From Chryseobacterium oryctis (GTDB lineage: Bacteria; Bacteroidota; Bacteroidia; Flavobacteriales; Weeksellaceae), in NCBI RefSeq assembly GCF_025971925.1, contig NZ_JAPDHV010000005.1, positions 62,001-126,000 on the forward strand: 64,000 nucleotides of DNA, written 5' to 3'. How positions within the stretch are numbered: the first letter of the stretch is position 1; each line of letters begins with the position of its first letter. This document shows, one piece after another, positions 1 to 8,880 of this stretch. Both the position numbers and the translations under genes were made by a program. The notes beneath the pieces were generated by a model. The model made no database searches. It saw nothing but the letters and a program-made list of their open reading frames with translations, and was not told the DNA's origin.

Positions 1-1
1 A

Positions 2-2011
2 AGAACTAAAAACAATCCAATTCTGATTGGTGAACCCGGGGTGGGTAAAACAGCAATCGCTGAAGGAATTGCACATAGAATTATCAGTGGAGACGTTCCT
101 GAAAATTTAATGGACAAGACTCTGTATTCCTTGGATATGGGAGCATTGATTGCCGGTGCAAAATATAAAGGTGAGTTTGAAGAACGTTTGAAATCTGTTG
201 TAAATGAAGTCATCAAATCTGACGGACAAATCATCCTTTTCATTGACGAAATTCACACTTTAGTTGGAGCCGGAGGTGGTGAAGGTGCGATGGATGCTGC
301 CAATATTTTAAAACCTGCTTTAGCAAGAGGAGAATTAAGAGCAATCGGAGCTACAACTTTGAACGAATATCAAAAATATTTTGAAAAAGACAAAGCATTA
401 GAAAGACGTTTCCAGAAAGTAATGGTGGAAGAACCTGATACCGAATCTGCAATCTCCATTCTTCGTGGAATTAAAGATAAATACGAAGCGCATCATAAAG
501 TAAGAATTAAAGATGAAGCCATTATTGCAGCCGTGGAAATGTCTCAAAGATATATATCAGACAGATTTTTACCGGACAAAGCGATTGACTTAATTGATGA
601 AGCATCCGCTAAATTGAGAATGGAAATCAATTCAAAGCCCGAAGAGCTGGATGTTTTAGACAGAAAACTGATGCAGTTGGAAATTGAATTGGCAGCGATT
701 TCAAGGGAAGGAAATCAAACAAAAATCGACCATTTAAAAGAAGATATTGCGAAAATTTCTGAACAAAGGAACGAAATCAATGCAAAATGGCTGAAAGAAA
801 AACAAAAATCTGAGGATTTAACACAGATTAAAAAAGATATAGAATCCCTGAAACTAGAGGCAGAAAGAGCTTCAAGAGCAGGAGATTATGCAAAAGTAGC
901 TGAAATACAGTACGGTAAGCTTCGTGAAAAGGAGGAAGAACTTTCCAAATTGGAAATTGAAATGCAAAATCATCAGAATGAACTCATTAAAGAAGAAGTA
1001 ACTTCGGAAAACATATCTGAAGTCATTGCAAAATGGACAGGAATTCCTGTTACCAAACTTTTACAATCTGAAAGAGAAAAATTATTAAATCTTGAGACTG
1101 AACTTCATCACAGAGTTGTCGGACAGGATGAAGCTATTACAGCCGTTGCCGATGCTATCCGAAGAAACAGAGCCGGATTAAGCGATGATAAAAAACCAAT
1201 CGGTTCATTCTTATTCTTAGGAACAACGGGTGTTGGTAAAACCGAGTTAGCAAAGGCTTTAGCAGAGTTTTTATTTGATGATGAAAACAATATGACAAGA
1301 ATTGATATGAGTGAATATCAGGAAAGACACAGTGTTTCCAGACTTGTTGGTGCACCTCCTGGATATGTTGGTTACGATGAAGGAGGACAATTAACTGAAG
1401 CCGTAAGAAGAAGACCTTATTCTGTGGTGTTATTGGATGAAATTGAAAAAGCGCATCCTGATGTTTTCAATACTTTGCTGCAGGTTTTAGATGATGGTCG
1501 TCTGACGGATAATAAAGGTAGAGTTGTGAATTTCAAAAACTCGATTATCATTATGACCTCGAATTTAGGTTCGCATCTGATTCAGGAGAATTTTGAAAAT
1601 ATTACCGATGAAAATCAGGATGAAATTGTCGATAAAACAAAAGATGAAGTTTTCGATTTATTAAAACAAACCTTGCGTCCAGAATTCTTGAACAGAATTG
1701 ATGAAGTGGTGCTTTTCCAACCTTTGAGAAAAAAAGAAATCGGAAAAATTGTGACTTATCAACTGAGAGGATTCAATGATATGTTAGCAAAACGAAATAT
1801 CATCATGACAGCCACACAAGATGCCGTAGATTATCTGATGAATAAAGGCTATGACCCTGTTTTCGGTGCAAGACCTTTGAAAAGAGTGATTCAGCAGGAA
1901 GTTCTTAATAAATTATCCAGAGAAATTCTTGCAGGAAATGTGAATGATGGTGACAGAATTACTTTAGATTATTTCGAAGAAACAGGTTTAGTTTTCAGAC
2001 CAACCGAATAA
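2..2011 (+). CDS. clpB: ATP-dependent chaperone ClpB, 5'-truncated by window edge
   Basis: ClpB is a hexameric AAA+ disaggregase that works with DnaK to rescue aggregated protein in the cytosol. The frame is open from base 2, so the gene starts outside the window; 669 residues are visible against about 860 for the family, meaning the N-domain and the first residues of NBD1 are missing. The first Walker A (GEPGVGKT) is at visible residues 10-17, followed by Walker B (LFIDEIHTL), a long coiled-coil M-domain (KLRMEIN to about 320), a second Walker A ([10 protein letters not shown]) and Walker B ([11 protein letters not shown]), and the C-terminal small domain ([10 protein letters not shown]). 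A GTG at base 41 lies inside the Walker A loop and is not a start. A strong terminator follows. Confidence 0.97.
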   Translation, partial: RTKNNPILIGEPGVGKTAIAEGIAHRIISGDVPENLMDKTLYSLDMGALIAGAKYKGEFEERLKSVVNEVIKSDGQIILFIDEIHTLVGAGGGEGAMDAANILKPALARGELRAIGATTLNEYQKYFEKDKALERRFQKVMVEEPDTESAISILRGIKDKYEAHHKVRIKDEAIIAAVEMSQRYISDRFLPDKAIDLIDEASAKLRMEINSKPEELDVLDRKLMQLEIELAAISREGNQTKIDHLKEDIAKISEQRNEINAKWLKEKQKSEDLTQIKKDIESLKLEAERASRAGDYAKVAEIQYGKLREKEEELSKLEIEMQNHQNELIKEEVTSENISEVIAKWTGIPVTKLLQSEREKLLNLETELHHRVVGQDEAITAVADAIRRNRAGLSDDKKPIGSFLFLGTTGVGKTELAKALAEFLFDDENNMTRIDMSEYQERHSVSRLVGAPPGYVGYDEGGQLTEAVRRRPYSVVLLDEIEKAHPDVFNTLLQVLDDGRLTDNKGRVVNFKNSIIIMTSNLGSHLIQENFENITDENQDEIVDKTKDEVFDLLKQTLRPEFLNRIDEVVLFQPLRKKEIGKIVTYQLRGFNDMLAKRNIIMTATQDAVDYLMNKGYDPVFGARPLKRVIQQEVLNKLSREILAGNVNDGDRITLDYFEETGLVFRPTE

Positions 2012-2046
2012 CAAATAGTTTTTTTTTCATATATATTATTTTTGTA

Positions 2047-2087
2047 AGTAAGTGACGTATAAAAACATACGTCACTTACTTTTTTTC
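2047..2087 (+). terminator. Intrinsic terminator after clpB
   Basis: A perfect 14-bp stem (2047-2060 with 2067-2080, loop aaaaac) is followed by a run of T. It separates clpB from the small-peptide genes downstream. Confidence 0.9.
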
Positions 2088-2173
2088 ACAAAATATAGAA
2101 TTTATATTATTTATATAGAAGTTATTCTTACATTTACTATTACCAAATATTATTAACTAAAAAAATCATTATT

Positions 2174-2356
2174 ATGAAAAAATTAAAAAGAAATTCGTTA
2201 AAAACTATTTTAGGAGGAAAACTTGATTGCAGATGTAACATGATAACTTATTGGGACGGCTCTACAAGTGGAGGTCCTTGTGCAACAGATTATTGTTCGG
2301 AAATAAGTATTAGCTGTGGACAACCCGAATGTCGCCCTACCCTTACTGTAGAATAA
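2174..2356 (+). CDS. Double-glycine-leader cysteine-rich peptide 1 (bacteriocin-like)
   Basis: This 60-residue protein has a leader of the form MKKLKRNSLKTILGG and then a short core with six cysteines (CRC, PC, YC, SC, EC). Leaders with this charged start and a terminal GG are typical of peptides cleaved and exported by C39-peptidase ABC transporters in Bacteroidota, where such genes are usually labelled bacteriocin-like. No transporter or modifying enzyme is present in the window. An even number of cysteines would allow three disulfides. A near-match to the Bacteroidota -7 box (TACATTTA, 2129-2136) lies upstream. The role as toxin, signal or other natural product is unknown; only the leader class is supported. 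Confidence 0.8.
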   Translation: MKKLKRNSLKTILGGKLDCRCNMITYWDGSTSGGPCATDYCSEISISCGQPECRPTLTVE

Positions 2357-2371
2357 TATAATTATCATGTT

Positions 2372-2518
2372 ATGAAAAAATTAACCCGAAAAAATTTAAA
2401 AAAAATTAACGGAGGTGCAGCAATAACGGAATGCCAGATAGACATGACCTGTCCTCCCGGATTATGTTGTAGTACAGGATTTATCTGTAGAGACCCTAAA
2501 AAGTATCCTTGTATTTAA
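2372..2518 (+). CDS. Double-glycine-leader cysteine-rich peptide 2 (bacteriocin-like)
   Basis: This 48-residue ORF starts with ATG at 2372, 15 bases after peptide 1 stops, so the two are probably co-transcribed. The leader MKKLTRKNLKKINGG matches the peptide 1 leader in layout (MKKLxRxxLKxIxGG). The core again carries six cysteines (ECQ, TCPPG, LCCST, ICR, PCI) but differs in sequence. A strong terminator follows directly. I infer the same export route as for peptide 1; the function of the mature peptide is unknown. The gene is short enough that automatic gene callers may miss it. Confidence 0.8.
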   Translation: MKKLTRKNLKKINGGAAITECQIDMTCPPGLCCSTGFICRDPKKYPCI

Positions 2519-2542
2519 TTTACTTAACTTAAATAAAACCTG

Positions 2543-2570
2543 AGCGATGGAAGTTTTTCCATCGCTTTTT
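2543..2570 (+). terminator. Intrinsic terminator after the peptide pair
   Basis: A perfect 10-bp stem (2543-2552 with 2557-2566, loop gttt) is followed by four T. It closes the two-peptide transcription unit. Confidence 0.88.
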
Positions 2571-2723
2571 CTATTACTAAGCCCTCTAAATCCATTAGTT
2601 TTAATTAAAACAAAGCAATCCGTAAAATCACGGATTATAAATAGGAAAAAACCGTATCATTTAACATAAAATTTTTACGAAATTTGTATCATTAACTAAC
2701 CCCCTACTTTAAAAGCTAACATT

Positions 2724-3281
2724 ATGAAAACAAAACCTATTTTGAATGTTGAAGATATTTCGGAAGTATCTGAACCAAGTGTTTTATCTACCGATTTTGT
2801 TCAAAACTTAATTAATAATTATCGTGCAAATCAGTTACAAGCAATTAATAACGAAATGCAAACATCCGATGCACATTCTATTTGGTTTAGCTTAGAAAAA
2901 TTGAAAAAGCTCATCAATGACATTGAAACTGAAACTCAAAAAGTAGACGAAAATATAAAAACACAGGATTTAGGTATAAGATTTTACTACGGAGCATATC
3001 CTAAAATTGAAAATTGGGACACAATGGAGGGATATCCAATACCTGACACTTATGCCGGAAAACACACTCTCGTTATGATTCCTACGATAAGCAGACCAGA
3101 CGAAGAAGGAAATTATCTGAACTTTGATTTCAATCCTTTAAATCCCAATTCATATAACCAAATAAGCAATGAAGGAGGTTCGGTAATTGCAATGGCTTCA
3201 AGAAATGCACAAATAGGAACCCTTGCAGAAAACCATGGAGCTTTAGTACCCCCAGAAAAATCAAATGCTGAAATATTCTAA
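2724..3281 (+). CDS. Conserved-looking cytosolic protein of unknown function
   Basis: I do not recognise a named domain in this 185-residue protein. It has no signal peptide or membrane segment. A helical N-terminal half (residues 20-85, including IWFSLEKLKKLINDIE) is followed by a segment that looks structured (GIRFYYGAYP, then HTLVMIPTISRPDEEGNY, then DFNPLNP). I recall similar proteins in flavobacteria as unnamed hypotheticals, but cannot confirm this here. The gene lies 40 bp upstream of a 7-TM protein, a histidine kinase and a response regulator on the same strand, which suggests a shared transcript or a signalling partner. This is inference from context only. Confidence 0.75.
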   Translation: MKTKPILNVEDISEVSEPSVLSTDFVQNLINNYRANQLQAINNEMQTSDAHSIWFSLEKLKKLINDIETETQKVDENIKTQDLGIRFYYGAYPKIENWDTMEGYPIPDTYAGKHTLVMIPTISRPDEEGNYLNFDFNPLNPNSYNQISNEGGSVIAMASRNAQIGTLAENHGALVPPEKSNAEIF

Positions 3282-3321
3282 ATTAAAAAACAAATACATA
3301 ATTTAAAATTAAAAAAACACA

Positions 3322-3969
3322 ATGACTGAGTTCCAAAAATTAACGTTTGATCTCATGTATGGTATGGAAGGAATTTCTGCCATTACAGCATTAATATTCT
3401 TTAATCGAATAAAGAATCAATATTGGAAATATTTTGTATTTTATTTAATATTCATTTTTTTATGTGAATCTGTAGGAGCATGGGGAGATAAATTCATGCA
3501 TTACAACAAAGTAGCCTTTTACAATTACCTCGTAATTCCGGTTCAGTTTATATTTTTTTACTGGTTATATGCAGCTAAATCTTTCGAAAACAAAAAACTA
3601 TTTTGGGGATTATCACTTGTTTATTTACTCTCATTTATCCCTAGTGAACTTATATTTTCAGGTAAGAAAATTATGTTTTCATTAAACTACACTTTAGGTT
3701 GCCTTATGTTGATGATTTTAGTTGTGATGGAATACTATAAACAAATTAACTCCTCAAACATTCTAAATTTTGATAAGAACAGAATGTTTTATATCAATTT
3801 AGGAGTAACATTATTCTACATCGGAACTCTGCCGTTTTGGACATTCTTGGATTTCATTAGTGATTACCGCGAAATATTTAATATCTATTTCGCCTATTTT
3901 CTGATTTCAGGAATTATTATGTATTTATTATTTTCAATTTCATTCATATGGGGAAAACAGAGCTCTTAA
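3322..3969 (+). CDS. Seven-TM membrane protein, putative sensor partner of the adjacent kinase
   Basis: This 215-residue protein is mostly hydrophobic, with about seven membrane segments (for example residues 36-55, 66-85, 92-112, 118-140, 153-175 and 188-210). There is no recognisable catalytic motif. Its last 22 bases overlap the start of the histidine kinase gene in another frame, which points to translational coupling. The kinase itself has just one membrane segment and no large sensor domain, so this protein may be the signal-receiving part. That role is inferred only from the overlap and architecture. Confidence 0.72.
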   Translation: MTEFQKLTFDLMYGMEGISAITALIFFNRIKNQYWKYFVFYLIFIFLCESVGAWGDKFMHYNKVAFYNYLVIPVQFIFFYWLYAAKSFENKKLFWGLSLVYLLSFIPSELIFSGKKIMFSLNYTLGCLMLMILVVMEYYKQINSSNILNFDKNRMFYINLGVTLFYIGTLPFWTFLDFISDYREIFNIYFAYFLISGIIMYLLFSISFIWGKQSS

Positions 3970-4727
3970 TAACACTCATTCTATTCAACATATTTTTTGT
4001 GTTGTTTGTAACTGCCGTGATGGTTTACATCCGAAAATACAAACAGCGTAAAAAAGAATACCTTAATGAAATTGAAGTAAAAAACGAAATTCACAAACGA
4101 GAACTTTTGGCTACTCAGCTGGAAATCCAACAGGCAACAATGCAGCAAATCGGGAGAGAGCTTCATGATAATATAGGTCAGAAATTAACTCTCGTTAGTC
4201 TTTACACTCAGCAACTTTTATATGAAAATAAAGTTCCTGAAGTAAACGAAAGAATAGACCAGGTGTCTCAAATTATAAATCAATCTCTACAAGATTTAAG
4301 AAGTCTTTCAAAAACTTTAACAGATGACAACATTAATAAAAAGGAAATCGTAACTTTAATTCAGGAAGAAGTTGACAATACCAATGCTTTTAAAAAGTGT
4401 AAAGTAAATTTTGAACACAACTTTAAACAGCTCGACTTGGGATTTGCTCACAAAAATGTACTCCTCAGAATTACTCAGGAGTTTATTCAGAACAGTATAA
4501 AACATGCCAACTGCAAGAACATTTTTATCAAACTGAATACATCTGATGAATATCTTTGGGAACTTAATATTAAAGATGATGGTATTGGTTTTGATAAATC
4601 TACCATAAAATCAAACGGAATCGGACTTACCAATATGAAAAACAGAGCCGAAATCATCGGGGCAAATTTCAGTCTCGAAAGTCAGGAAAATCTGGGAACT
4701 ACACTCAATATCATTTTAAAAAGATAA
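3948..4727 (+). CDS. Sensor histidine kinase, NarX/LiaS (HisKA_3) type
   Basis: The 259-residue protein has one N-terminal membrane helix (about residues 6-28) and then a cytosolic kinase. The phospho-acceptor box reads GRELHDNIGQ with His73. The ATPase domain shows an N-box (EFIQNSIKHA, Asn182), the G1 box DDGIGFD (210-216) and the G2 box GIGLTNM (224-230). No PAS or periplasmic sensor domain is visible, so input probably comes from a partner such as the overlapping upstream 7-TM protein. The response regulator gene starts 2 bases after its stop, so the pair is almost certainly a cognate two-component system. The signal and targets are unknown. Confidence 0.93.
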   Translation: MGKTELLITLILFNIFFVLFVTAVMVYIRKYKQRKKEYLNEIEVKNEIHKRELLATQLEIQQATMQQIGRELHDNIGQKLTLVSLYTQQLLYENKVPEVNERIDQVSQIINQSLQDLRSLSKTLTDDNINKKEIVTLIQEEVDNTNAFKKCKVNFEHNFKQLDLGFAHKNVLLRITQEFIQNSIKHANCKNIFIKLNTSDEYLWELNIKDDGIGFDKSTIKSNGIGLTNMKNRAEIIGANFSLESQENLGTTLNIILKR

Positions 4728-4729
4728 CC

Positions 4730-5371
4730 ATGAAAAAAACTATAGTAATTGTTGATGACCACGTACTTATCGCAAAAGCTTTAGAAGGAATTATTGATAA
4801 TTTTAAAGATTTTGAAGTCATTTATGTTGCCGAAAACGGAAAAGATTTAATTCAGAAATTTGAAAATAATAATAAAATTCCCGACATCATTCTTCTAGAT
4901 ATCAGTATGCCAATTATGGACGGGTTTGAAACTGTTCTTTGGCTAAAGGAAAACCATCCGGACATTAAAGTAATGGCGCTAAGTATGCAAGGAGACGATA
5001 AAAGCGTCATCAAAATGATAAAGAACGGAGCGAAAGGCTATATGCTAAAAAATACTCATCCAAAAGAATTAGAAACAGCCCTTATAAAACTAAATACAGA
5101 AGGATTTTTCTATCCGGATTGGGCTTCAAAAATTATTTTCTCCAATCTAAACAACGGTGACAATTCGGAAAGCACAGTAAGAATATCTGACCGCGAAAAA
5201 GAATTCTTGAAATACACCGTAACAGAACTTAGCTATAAAGAAATTGCAGACAAAATGTGCTGCAGTCCAAGGACTGTTGAAAGTTACAGAGACCAACTTT
5301 GTGACAAGTTAGATTTAAAAACACGGGTTGGACTTGCCGTTTTCGCCATCAAAAACGGATTCGCAAACTAA
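4730..5371 (+). CDS. Response regulator, REC plus LuxR-type HTH (NarL/FixJ family)
   Basis: The protein has 213 residues, the usual length of the family. The receiver domain shows the acidic pair DD at 9-10, the phospho-acceptor Asp57 (LLDISMP), Ser85 and Lys107 (YMLKN). The C-terminal domain (about 145-210) is a LuxR helix-turn-helix (ISDREKEFLKY, YKEIADKM, SPRTVESYRDQL). It is encoded directly after its kinase and probably regulates transcription when phosphorylated. The nearby secreted metalloproteases are possible targets by position, but no shared operator was recognised. Confidence 0.95.
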   Translation: MKKTIVIVDDHVLIAKALEGIIDNFKDFEVIYVAENGKDLIQKFENNNKIPDIILLDISMPIMDGFETVLWLKENHPDIKVMALSMQGDDKSVIKMIKNGAKGYMLKNTHPKELETALIKLNTEGFFYPDWASKIIFSNLNNGDNSESTVRISDREKEFLKYTVTELSYKEIADKMCCSPRTVESYRDQLCDKLDLKTRVGLAVFAIKNGFAN

Positions 5372-5521
5372 AAGTAAATTCAAAATTTAAAAATTAGCTG
5401 AGATGTAATTAAACATCTAAACGATTAGTACAATTCAGTATACATAATCCAAACAAAATACATATAACGTAATTTTTTCAAACTAAAATTCAATATTAAG
5501 TGAATAAAATACAAAAAACTA

Positions 5522-5552
5522 TTGCATAGTATTCCGAAATAATATAATTTCA
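5522..5552 (+). promoter_or_regulatory. Predicted promoter of the first M43 protease
   Basis: TTG (5522-5524), a 20-base gap and TAATTTCA (5545-5552) approximate the Bacteroidota TTG / TAnnTTTG pattern. The same TATTGC, 18-base gap and ATAATTTCACAC are found upstream of the second protease at identical spacing, which supports a functional element. Confidence 0.55.
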
Positions 5553-5579
5553 CACTACCAAATTATAATATATCATCGT

Positions 5580-6584
5580 ATGAAAAGACTATTGTTCGGA
5601 GCACTTGTGCTTAGCGTTATGTCTGCTTGTAACAGCGACAGCATTTCAAATCAGGAAGAATTACAAAATCCAGACATTCCTTCAAATGTCACCACATCAA
5701 AAAGAGCTTGCCCTTCGGATCTAATGAGGGAAAAAATCTTAAACAGCGACCCATCCGCTAGAGCTAGGGTGAATGCAATTGAAGAATTCACAGAAAATCA
5801 CATCAACAACATCAAAATGGGAAAAGTATTGGCAGACGGTACAGTAGAAATCCCTGTAGTATTTAATGTTGTTTATAAAACTACAGCAGACAATGTTTCT
5901 GATGCAAGGTTACAATCTCAGATTGATGTCTTAAATAAAGATTATTCAGGAACCAATTCAGATGTAAATAACACTCCATCAGAGTTTGCTGCCGTAAAAG
6001 CAGGAGACACAAAAATAAGATTCAGATTAGAAAAAGTAGTAAGAAAACAAAGCAATACTTCTATCTGGAATCCGGATGAAAACCTTATGAAATCAGCAAG
6101 TACAGGTATTGCGGCTACCTCTCCAAATAATTACTTAAACATTTGGATTGTAAATAACATGACTGACGGCACATTAGGTTATGCTTATTATCCTGGAACT
6201 ATTACAGCCGCATTAGACGGAGTTGTTATAGCTGCACCATATATTGGGACTGGTTCCGGAACCTCGGCTCCTTACAATTTAGGAAGAACAGCCACTCACG
6301 AAGTAGGCCATTATCTTAATCTTCCACACCTTTGGGGTTCTAGTAATACAGGATGTCAAACAGATTATTCTAATGATACACCTGTCTCCCCTGGTCCAAA
6401 CTTCGGAACACCATCATACCCTCTTTATCGTACATGTAGCGGAGTTAGTCGCTCACAAATGTTCATGAATTATATGGATTATGTGAATGATGCCGCCATG
6501 TTTATGTTTACAACTAATCAAAAACAAAGAATGCAAGCTGTTGTTGCTTCTTCAGGTCCAAGATCAGGATTAAGAGTTTACTAA
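5580..6584 (+). CDS. Lipoprotein zinc metalloprotease, M43 (pappalysin/cytophagalysin-like) 1
   Basis: This 334-residue protein begins with a lipoprotein signal (SVMSAC, lipid-modified Cys17), so it is probably anchored to a membrane or exported to the cell surface. The catalytic zinc site is HEVGHYLNLPH (His240, Glu241, His244, His250), and a Met-turn candidate follows in FMNYMDY. Cysteine-containing segments (TGCQTDYSND, YRTCSG) match the M43B layout. It should hydrolyse extracellular protein; the substrate is unknown. The next gene encodes a close paralogue of 335 residues, with a shared promoter layout, so the pair arose by tandem duplication. A terminator follows. Confidence 0.92.
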   Translation: MKRLLFGALVLSVMSACNSDSISNQEELQNPDIPSNVTTSKRACPSDLMREKILNSDPSARARVNAIEEFTENHINNIKMGKVLADGTVEIPVVFNVVYKTTADNVSDARLQSQIDVLNKDYSGTNSDVNNTPSEFAAVKAGDTKIRFRLEKVVRKQSNTSIWNPDENLMKSASTGIAATSPNNYLNIWIVNNMTDGTLGYAYYPGTITAALDGVVIAAPYIGTGSGTSAPYNLGRTATHEVGHYLNLPHLWGSSNTGCQTDYSNDTPVSPGPNFGTPSYPLYRTCSGVSRSQMFMNYMDYVNDAAMFMFTTNQKQRMQAVVASSGPRSGLRVY

Positions 6585-6605
6585 AAGAAATTTCTTCATA
6601 TTAAA

Positions 6606-6650
6606 AAAAAGCCTTCTTCAAAATTCGGAGAAGGCTTTTATTTTTTTTTT
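6606..6650 (+). terminator. Intrinsic terminator after the first M43 protease
   Basis: A hairpin with GCCTTCT (6611-6617) pairing with AGAAGGC (6629-6635), extended by flanking A/T pairs, is followed by a long T tract. Confidence 0.9.
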
Positions 6651-6847
6651 AAAAAAACAGAAAAATCAAATAAATCATAAAAATAATACACCACATACCA
6701 AAAAATACAACAAGTACAATAATTAGAATATTTTTAATTAAAAACACACAATAAGTCAAAATAATAAATTATAACATAAATACAAACAAGATAAATAAAC
6801 AATTCAAACAAAAAACCATCAAACAGTGAAATATTATCAAAAATATA

Positions 6848-6878
6848 TTGCGTAATAATTTTTTAAAACATAATTTCA
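6848..6878 (+). promoter_or_regulatory. Predicted promoter of the second M43 protease
   Basis: TTG (6848-6850), a 20-base gap and TAATTTCA (6871-6878) repeat the arrangement found upstream of the first protease. The identical 12-base core ATAATTTCACAC is at 6870-6881. Confidence 0.55.
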
Positions 6879-6909
6879 CACCCTAAAACTTTATAAAATA
6901 ATATTAATT

Positions 6910-7917
6910 ATGAAAAAAATCTTATTTGGCGCTCTTATACTGGGCTTAATGTCAGCTTGTAATAGCGATAACATTACTGAGCAACACGAAAACGAAGCAA
7001 CAGCTGATAACGTTTCTTCAGGTAACATCACAGCAAGAGGTTGTGCATCTGAAGAAGTAAGAAAAGTAGCTTTGCAAAATAACCCGGAATTGAGGCAAAA
7101 ATTCAACGAACTGGAAGCCAACACAGAAAAATTTATAAACAATAAAGCATTAGGAAAAGTTCTTGCTGATGGTACAATAGAAATCCCGGTTGTGGTAAAT
7201 GTACTATACAAAACAGCTGCAGAAAACATTTCTGATGCAAGAATAGCGGAACAAATAGCTGTACTTAACGCTGATTACTCAGGAACAAATACGGATGCCA
7301 CTAAAATCCCAACAGAATTTCAATCGGTAAGTTCTGGAGATACTAAAATAAAATTCAGATTGGTAAACACTGTTAGAAAAGCAACAACTAAAACAGGCTG
7401 GTCTACTAATGACGATATGAAAAAATCTGCTAAAGGAGGTATTGACGCTACAAACCCTACCAATTATTTAAACATGTGGGTAGTAAGCAAAATGACAAGT
7501 CAGGGAAGAACTATTCTTGGATATGCTACATTCCCTGAATCTGCCGGATTATGGAATGACGGCGTGGTAATTGCTGCTCCATTTTTCGGAAAAACAGGAG
7601 CTTCATCTCCTTTCAACTTAGGAAGAACTGCAACACATGAAGTGGGGCACTACCTAAACCTAAGACACATCTGGGGTGATGCTAACTGCGGAAATGACCA
7701 AGTAGCAGATACTCCTACACAAACTACAGCAAACTACGGTAAGCCTTCTTACCCATTATATAACACATGTAGTGGCGTACAACGTTCTGTAATGTTCATG
7801 AACTATATGGATTATGTAGATGATGCAGCAATGTTTATGTTCTCTGCAGGGCAAAAAACAAGAATGCAGTCTGTCGTTGATGCTTCAGGAGCAAGATCCG
7901 GACTACGAGTTTACTAA
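6910..7917 (+). CDS. Lipoprotein zinc metalloprotease, M43 (pappalysin/cytophagalysin-like) 2
   Basis: This 335-residue paralogue of the upstream gene has the same lipoprotein signal (GLMSAC, Cys17), a central GKVLADGT segment and the same zinc site, HEVGHYLNLRH (His243, Glu244, His247, His253), followed by FMNYMDY. The two copies are closely similar over their full length but differ most in residues 20-80 and around 155-215, which suggests divergence in substrate surface or propeptide. It probably acts outside the cytoplasm on protein substrates. It has its own promoter-like element and terminator, so it appears to be an independent transcript. Confidence 0.92.
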   Translation: MKKILFGALILGLMSACNSDNITEQHENEATADNVSSGNITARGCASEEVRKVALQNNPELRQKFNELEANTEKFINNKALGKVLADGTIEIPVVVNVLYKTAAENISDARIAEQIAVLNADYSGTNTDATKIPTEFQSVSSGDTKIKFRLVNTVRKATTKTGWSTNDDMKKSAKGGIDATNPTNYLNMWVVSKMTSQGRTILGYATFPESAGLWNDGVVIAAPFFGKTGASSPFNLGRTATHEVGHYLNLRHIWGDANCGNDQVADTPTQTTANYGKPSYPLYNTCSGVQRSVMFMNYMDYVDDAAMFMFSAGQKTRMQSVVDASGARSGLRVY

Positions 7918-7936
7918 AACTAATATTCTTCATATT

Positions 7937-7970
7937 AAAAAAGCCTTCTCTATAGTTAGAGAGGGCTTTT
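7937..7970 (+). terminator. Intrinsic terminator, probably bidirectional, after the second M43 protease
   Basis: AAAAGCCTTCTCT pairs with AGAGAGGGCTTTT (one G-T pair) across a short loop. It lies between the convergent protease and EEP-hydrolase genes and could stop both. Confidence 0.85.
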
Positions 7971-7982
7971 AACTTTTATAAT

Positions 7983-8810
7983 TTAAAACTGTAAATCCAC
8001 CAAAACAGGAAAATGATCCGAAGGATACAACAAATTCTCCCTTCTATCATTAATATGTCTGTGAGATTTTATTTTAAACCCTTTTACAAAAATATAATCG
8101 ATTCTATCTTTAGGAATTTCACTCACGTTAAAAGCTGTAAAAGTACCAATCGGCCCGTAATGTTTTGTTTCAGAATGATAGAAGCTATCTTTCAAATTTT
8201 TAGAAAGAATTTTAATCGGTTCTGTATCATCAGTTAAATTAAAATCACCACTCAAAATTACCGGTAAATTTTTAGGATTAATTTCTTTAATTTTCTTTAG
8301 AATCAATTCTGCAGACTTTACTCTTGCTACATTTCCGACATGATCAAAGTGAAGATTCATCGCTAAAAATTCTTTTTTAGACTTTTTATCTTTAAAAACC
8401 GCATAGCTACAAACTCTATTATAAGCCGCATCCCAACCTTTTGAAGGTTTATCGGGAGTCTCTGAAAGCCAAAAAGTCTCCGACTCCAAAACCTGAAGCC
8501 TGTTTACATCATAAAAAATTGCAGAAAATTCTCCTTTTTCTTTACCATCATCTCTTCCAACCCCAACATATTCATAGTTTTTCATCCCGTTTTTAATATC
8601 TTTCATCTGTTCCGGAAGTGCTTCCTGCACACCAAAATAATCAGGATGGTAATAGTTTAATAAATCCACAACATCCTGTTTTCTCTGCACCCAAGAATTT
8701 TCTTTATCAGAATCTATCTGAAGTCTGATATTAAAACTCATTACTTTCAAATTTTGTGAAAACCCCATTGTAAAAAACATTAACAATACTATAAAAAATC
8801 TAAAACCCAT
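7983..8810 (-). CDS. Exported endonuclease/exonuclease/phosphatase-family hydrolase
   Basis: The protein has an N-terminal signal peptide (MGFRFFIVLLMFFTMGFSQ) and a complete EEP fold: SFNIR near the start, the metal-binding Glu in GVQEALPEQ, GDFNLT, the RIDYIF strand and the terminal SDHFPV with the catalytic Asp-His pair. Members of this family cut phosphodiesters or phosphomonoesters in nucleic acids, sphingolipids or phosphoinositides; the substrate cannot be told from sequence. I start it at the ATG at 8810 (275 residues), because the only longer start is a TTG at 8825 that would put charged residues before the signal peptide. It is separated from the upstream subtilase operon by a terminator. 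Confidence 0.9.
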   Translation of the reverse strand: MGFRFFIVLLMFFTMGFSQNLKVMSFNIRLQIDSDKENSWVQRKQDVVDLLNYYHPDYFGVQEALPEQMKDIKNGMKNYEYVGVGRDDGKEKGEFSAIFYDVNRLQVLESETFWLSETPDKPSKGWDAAYNRVCSYAVFKDKKSKKEFLAMNLHFDHVGNVARVKSAELILKKIKEINPKNLPVILSGDFNLTDDTEPIKILSKNLKDSFYHSETKHYGPIGTFTAFNVSEIPKDRIDYIFVKGFKIKSHRHINDRRENLLYPSDHFPVLVDLQF

Positions 8811-8837
8811 ATTATATCTTTTCAACGATTAAAACAC

Positions 8838-8866
8838 AAAAATAAAACTTCTCTCAAAGAGAGAAG
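8838..8866 (-). terminator. Intrinsic terminator closing the subtilase operon
   Basis: On the minus strand CTTCTCTC and GAGAGAAG form a perfect 8-bp stem (8859-8866 with 8848-8855, 3-base loop) followed by TTTTATTT. Confidence 0.85.
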
Positions 8867-8880
8867 CGTTAAATAAGCAA

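Larger units (their letters stand above)
6585..6909. other. AT-rich intergenic region between the twin proteases
   Basis: The region is 325 bases and strongly AT-rich. It holds the terminator of the first protease gene and, near its end, the conserved promoter-like element of the second. No ORF, RNA gene or repeat was recognised in the remaining part (about 6650-6845). Confidence 0.6.

Noticed and set aside
5401..5425. Small inverted repeat AGATGT/ACATCT after the response regulator gene
   Set aside because: The stem is only six base pairs with no T tract; too weak to call a terminator.
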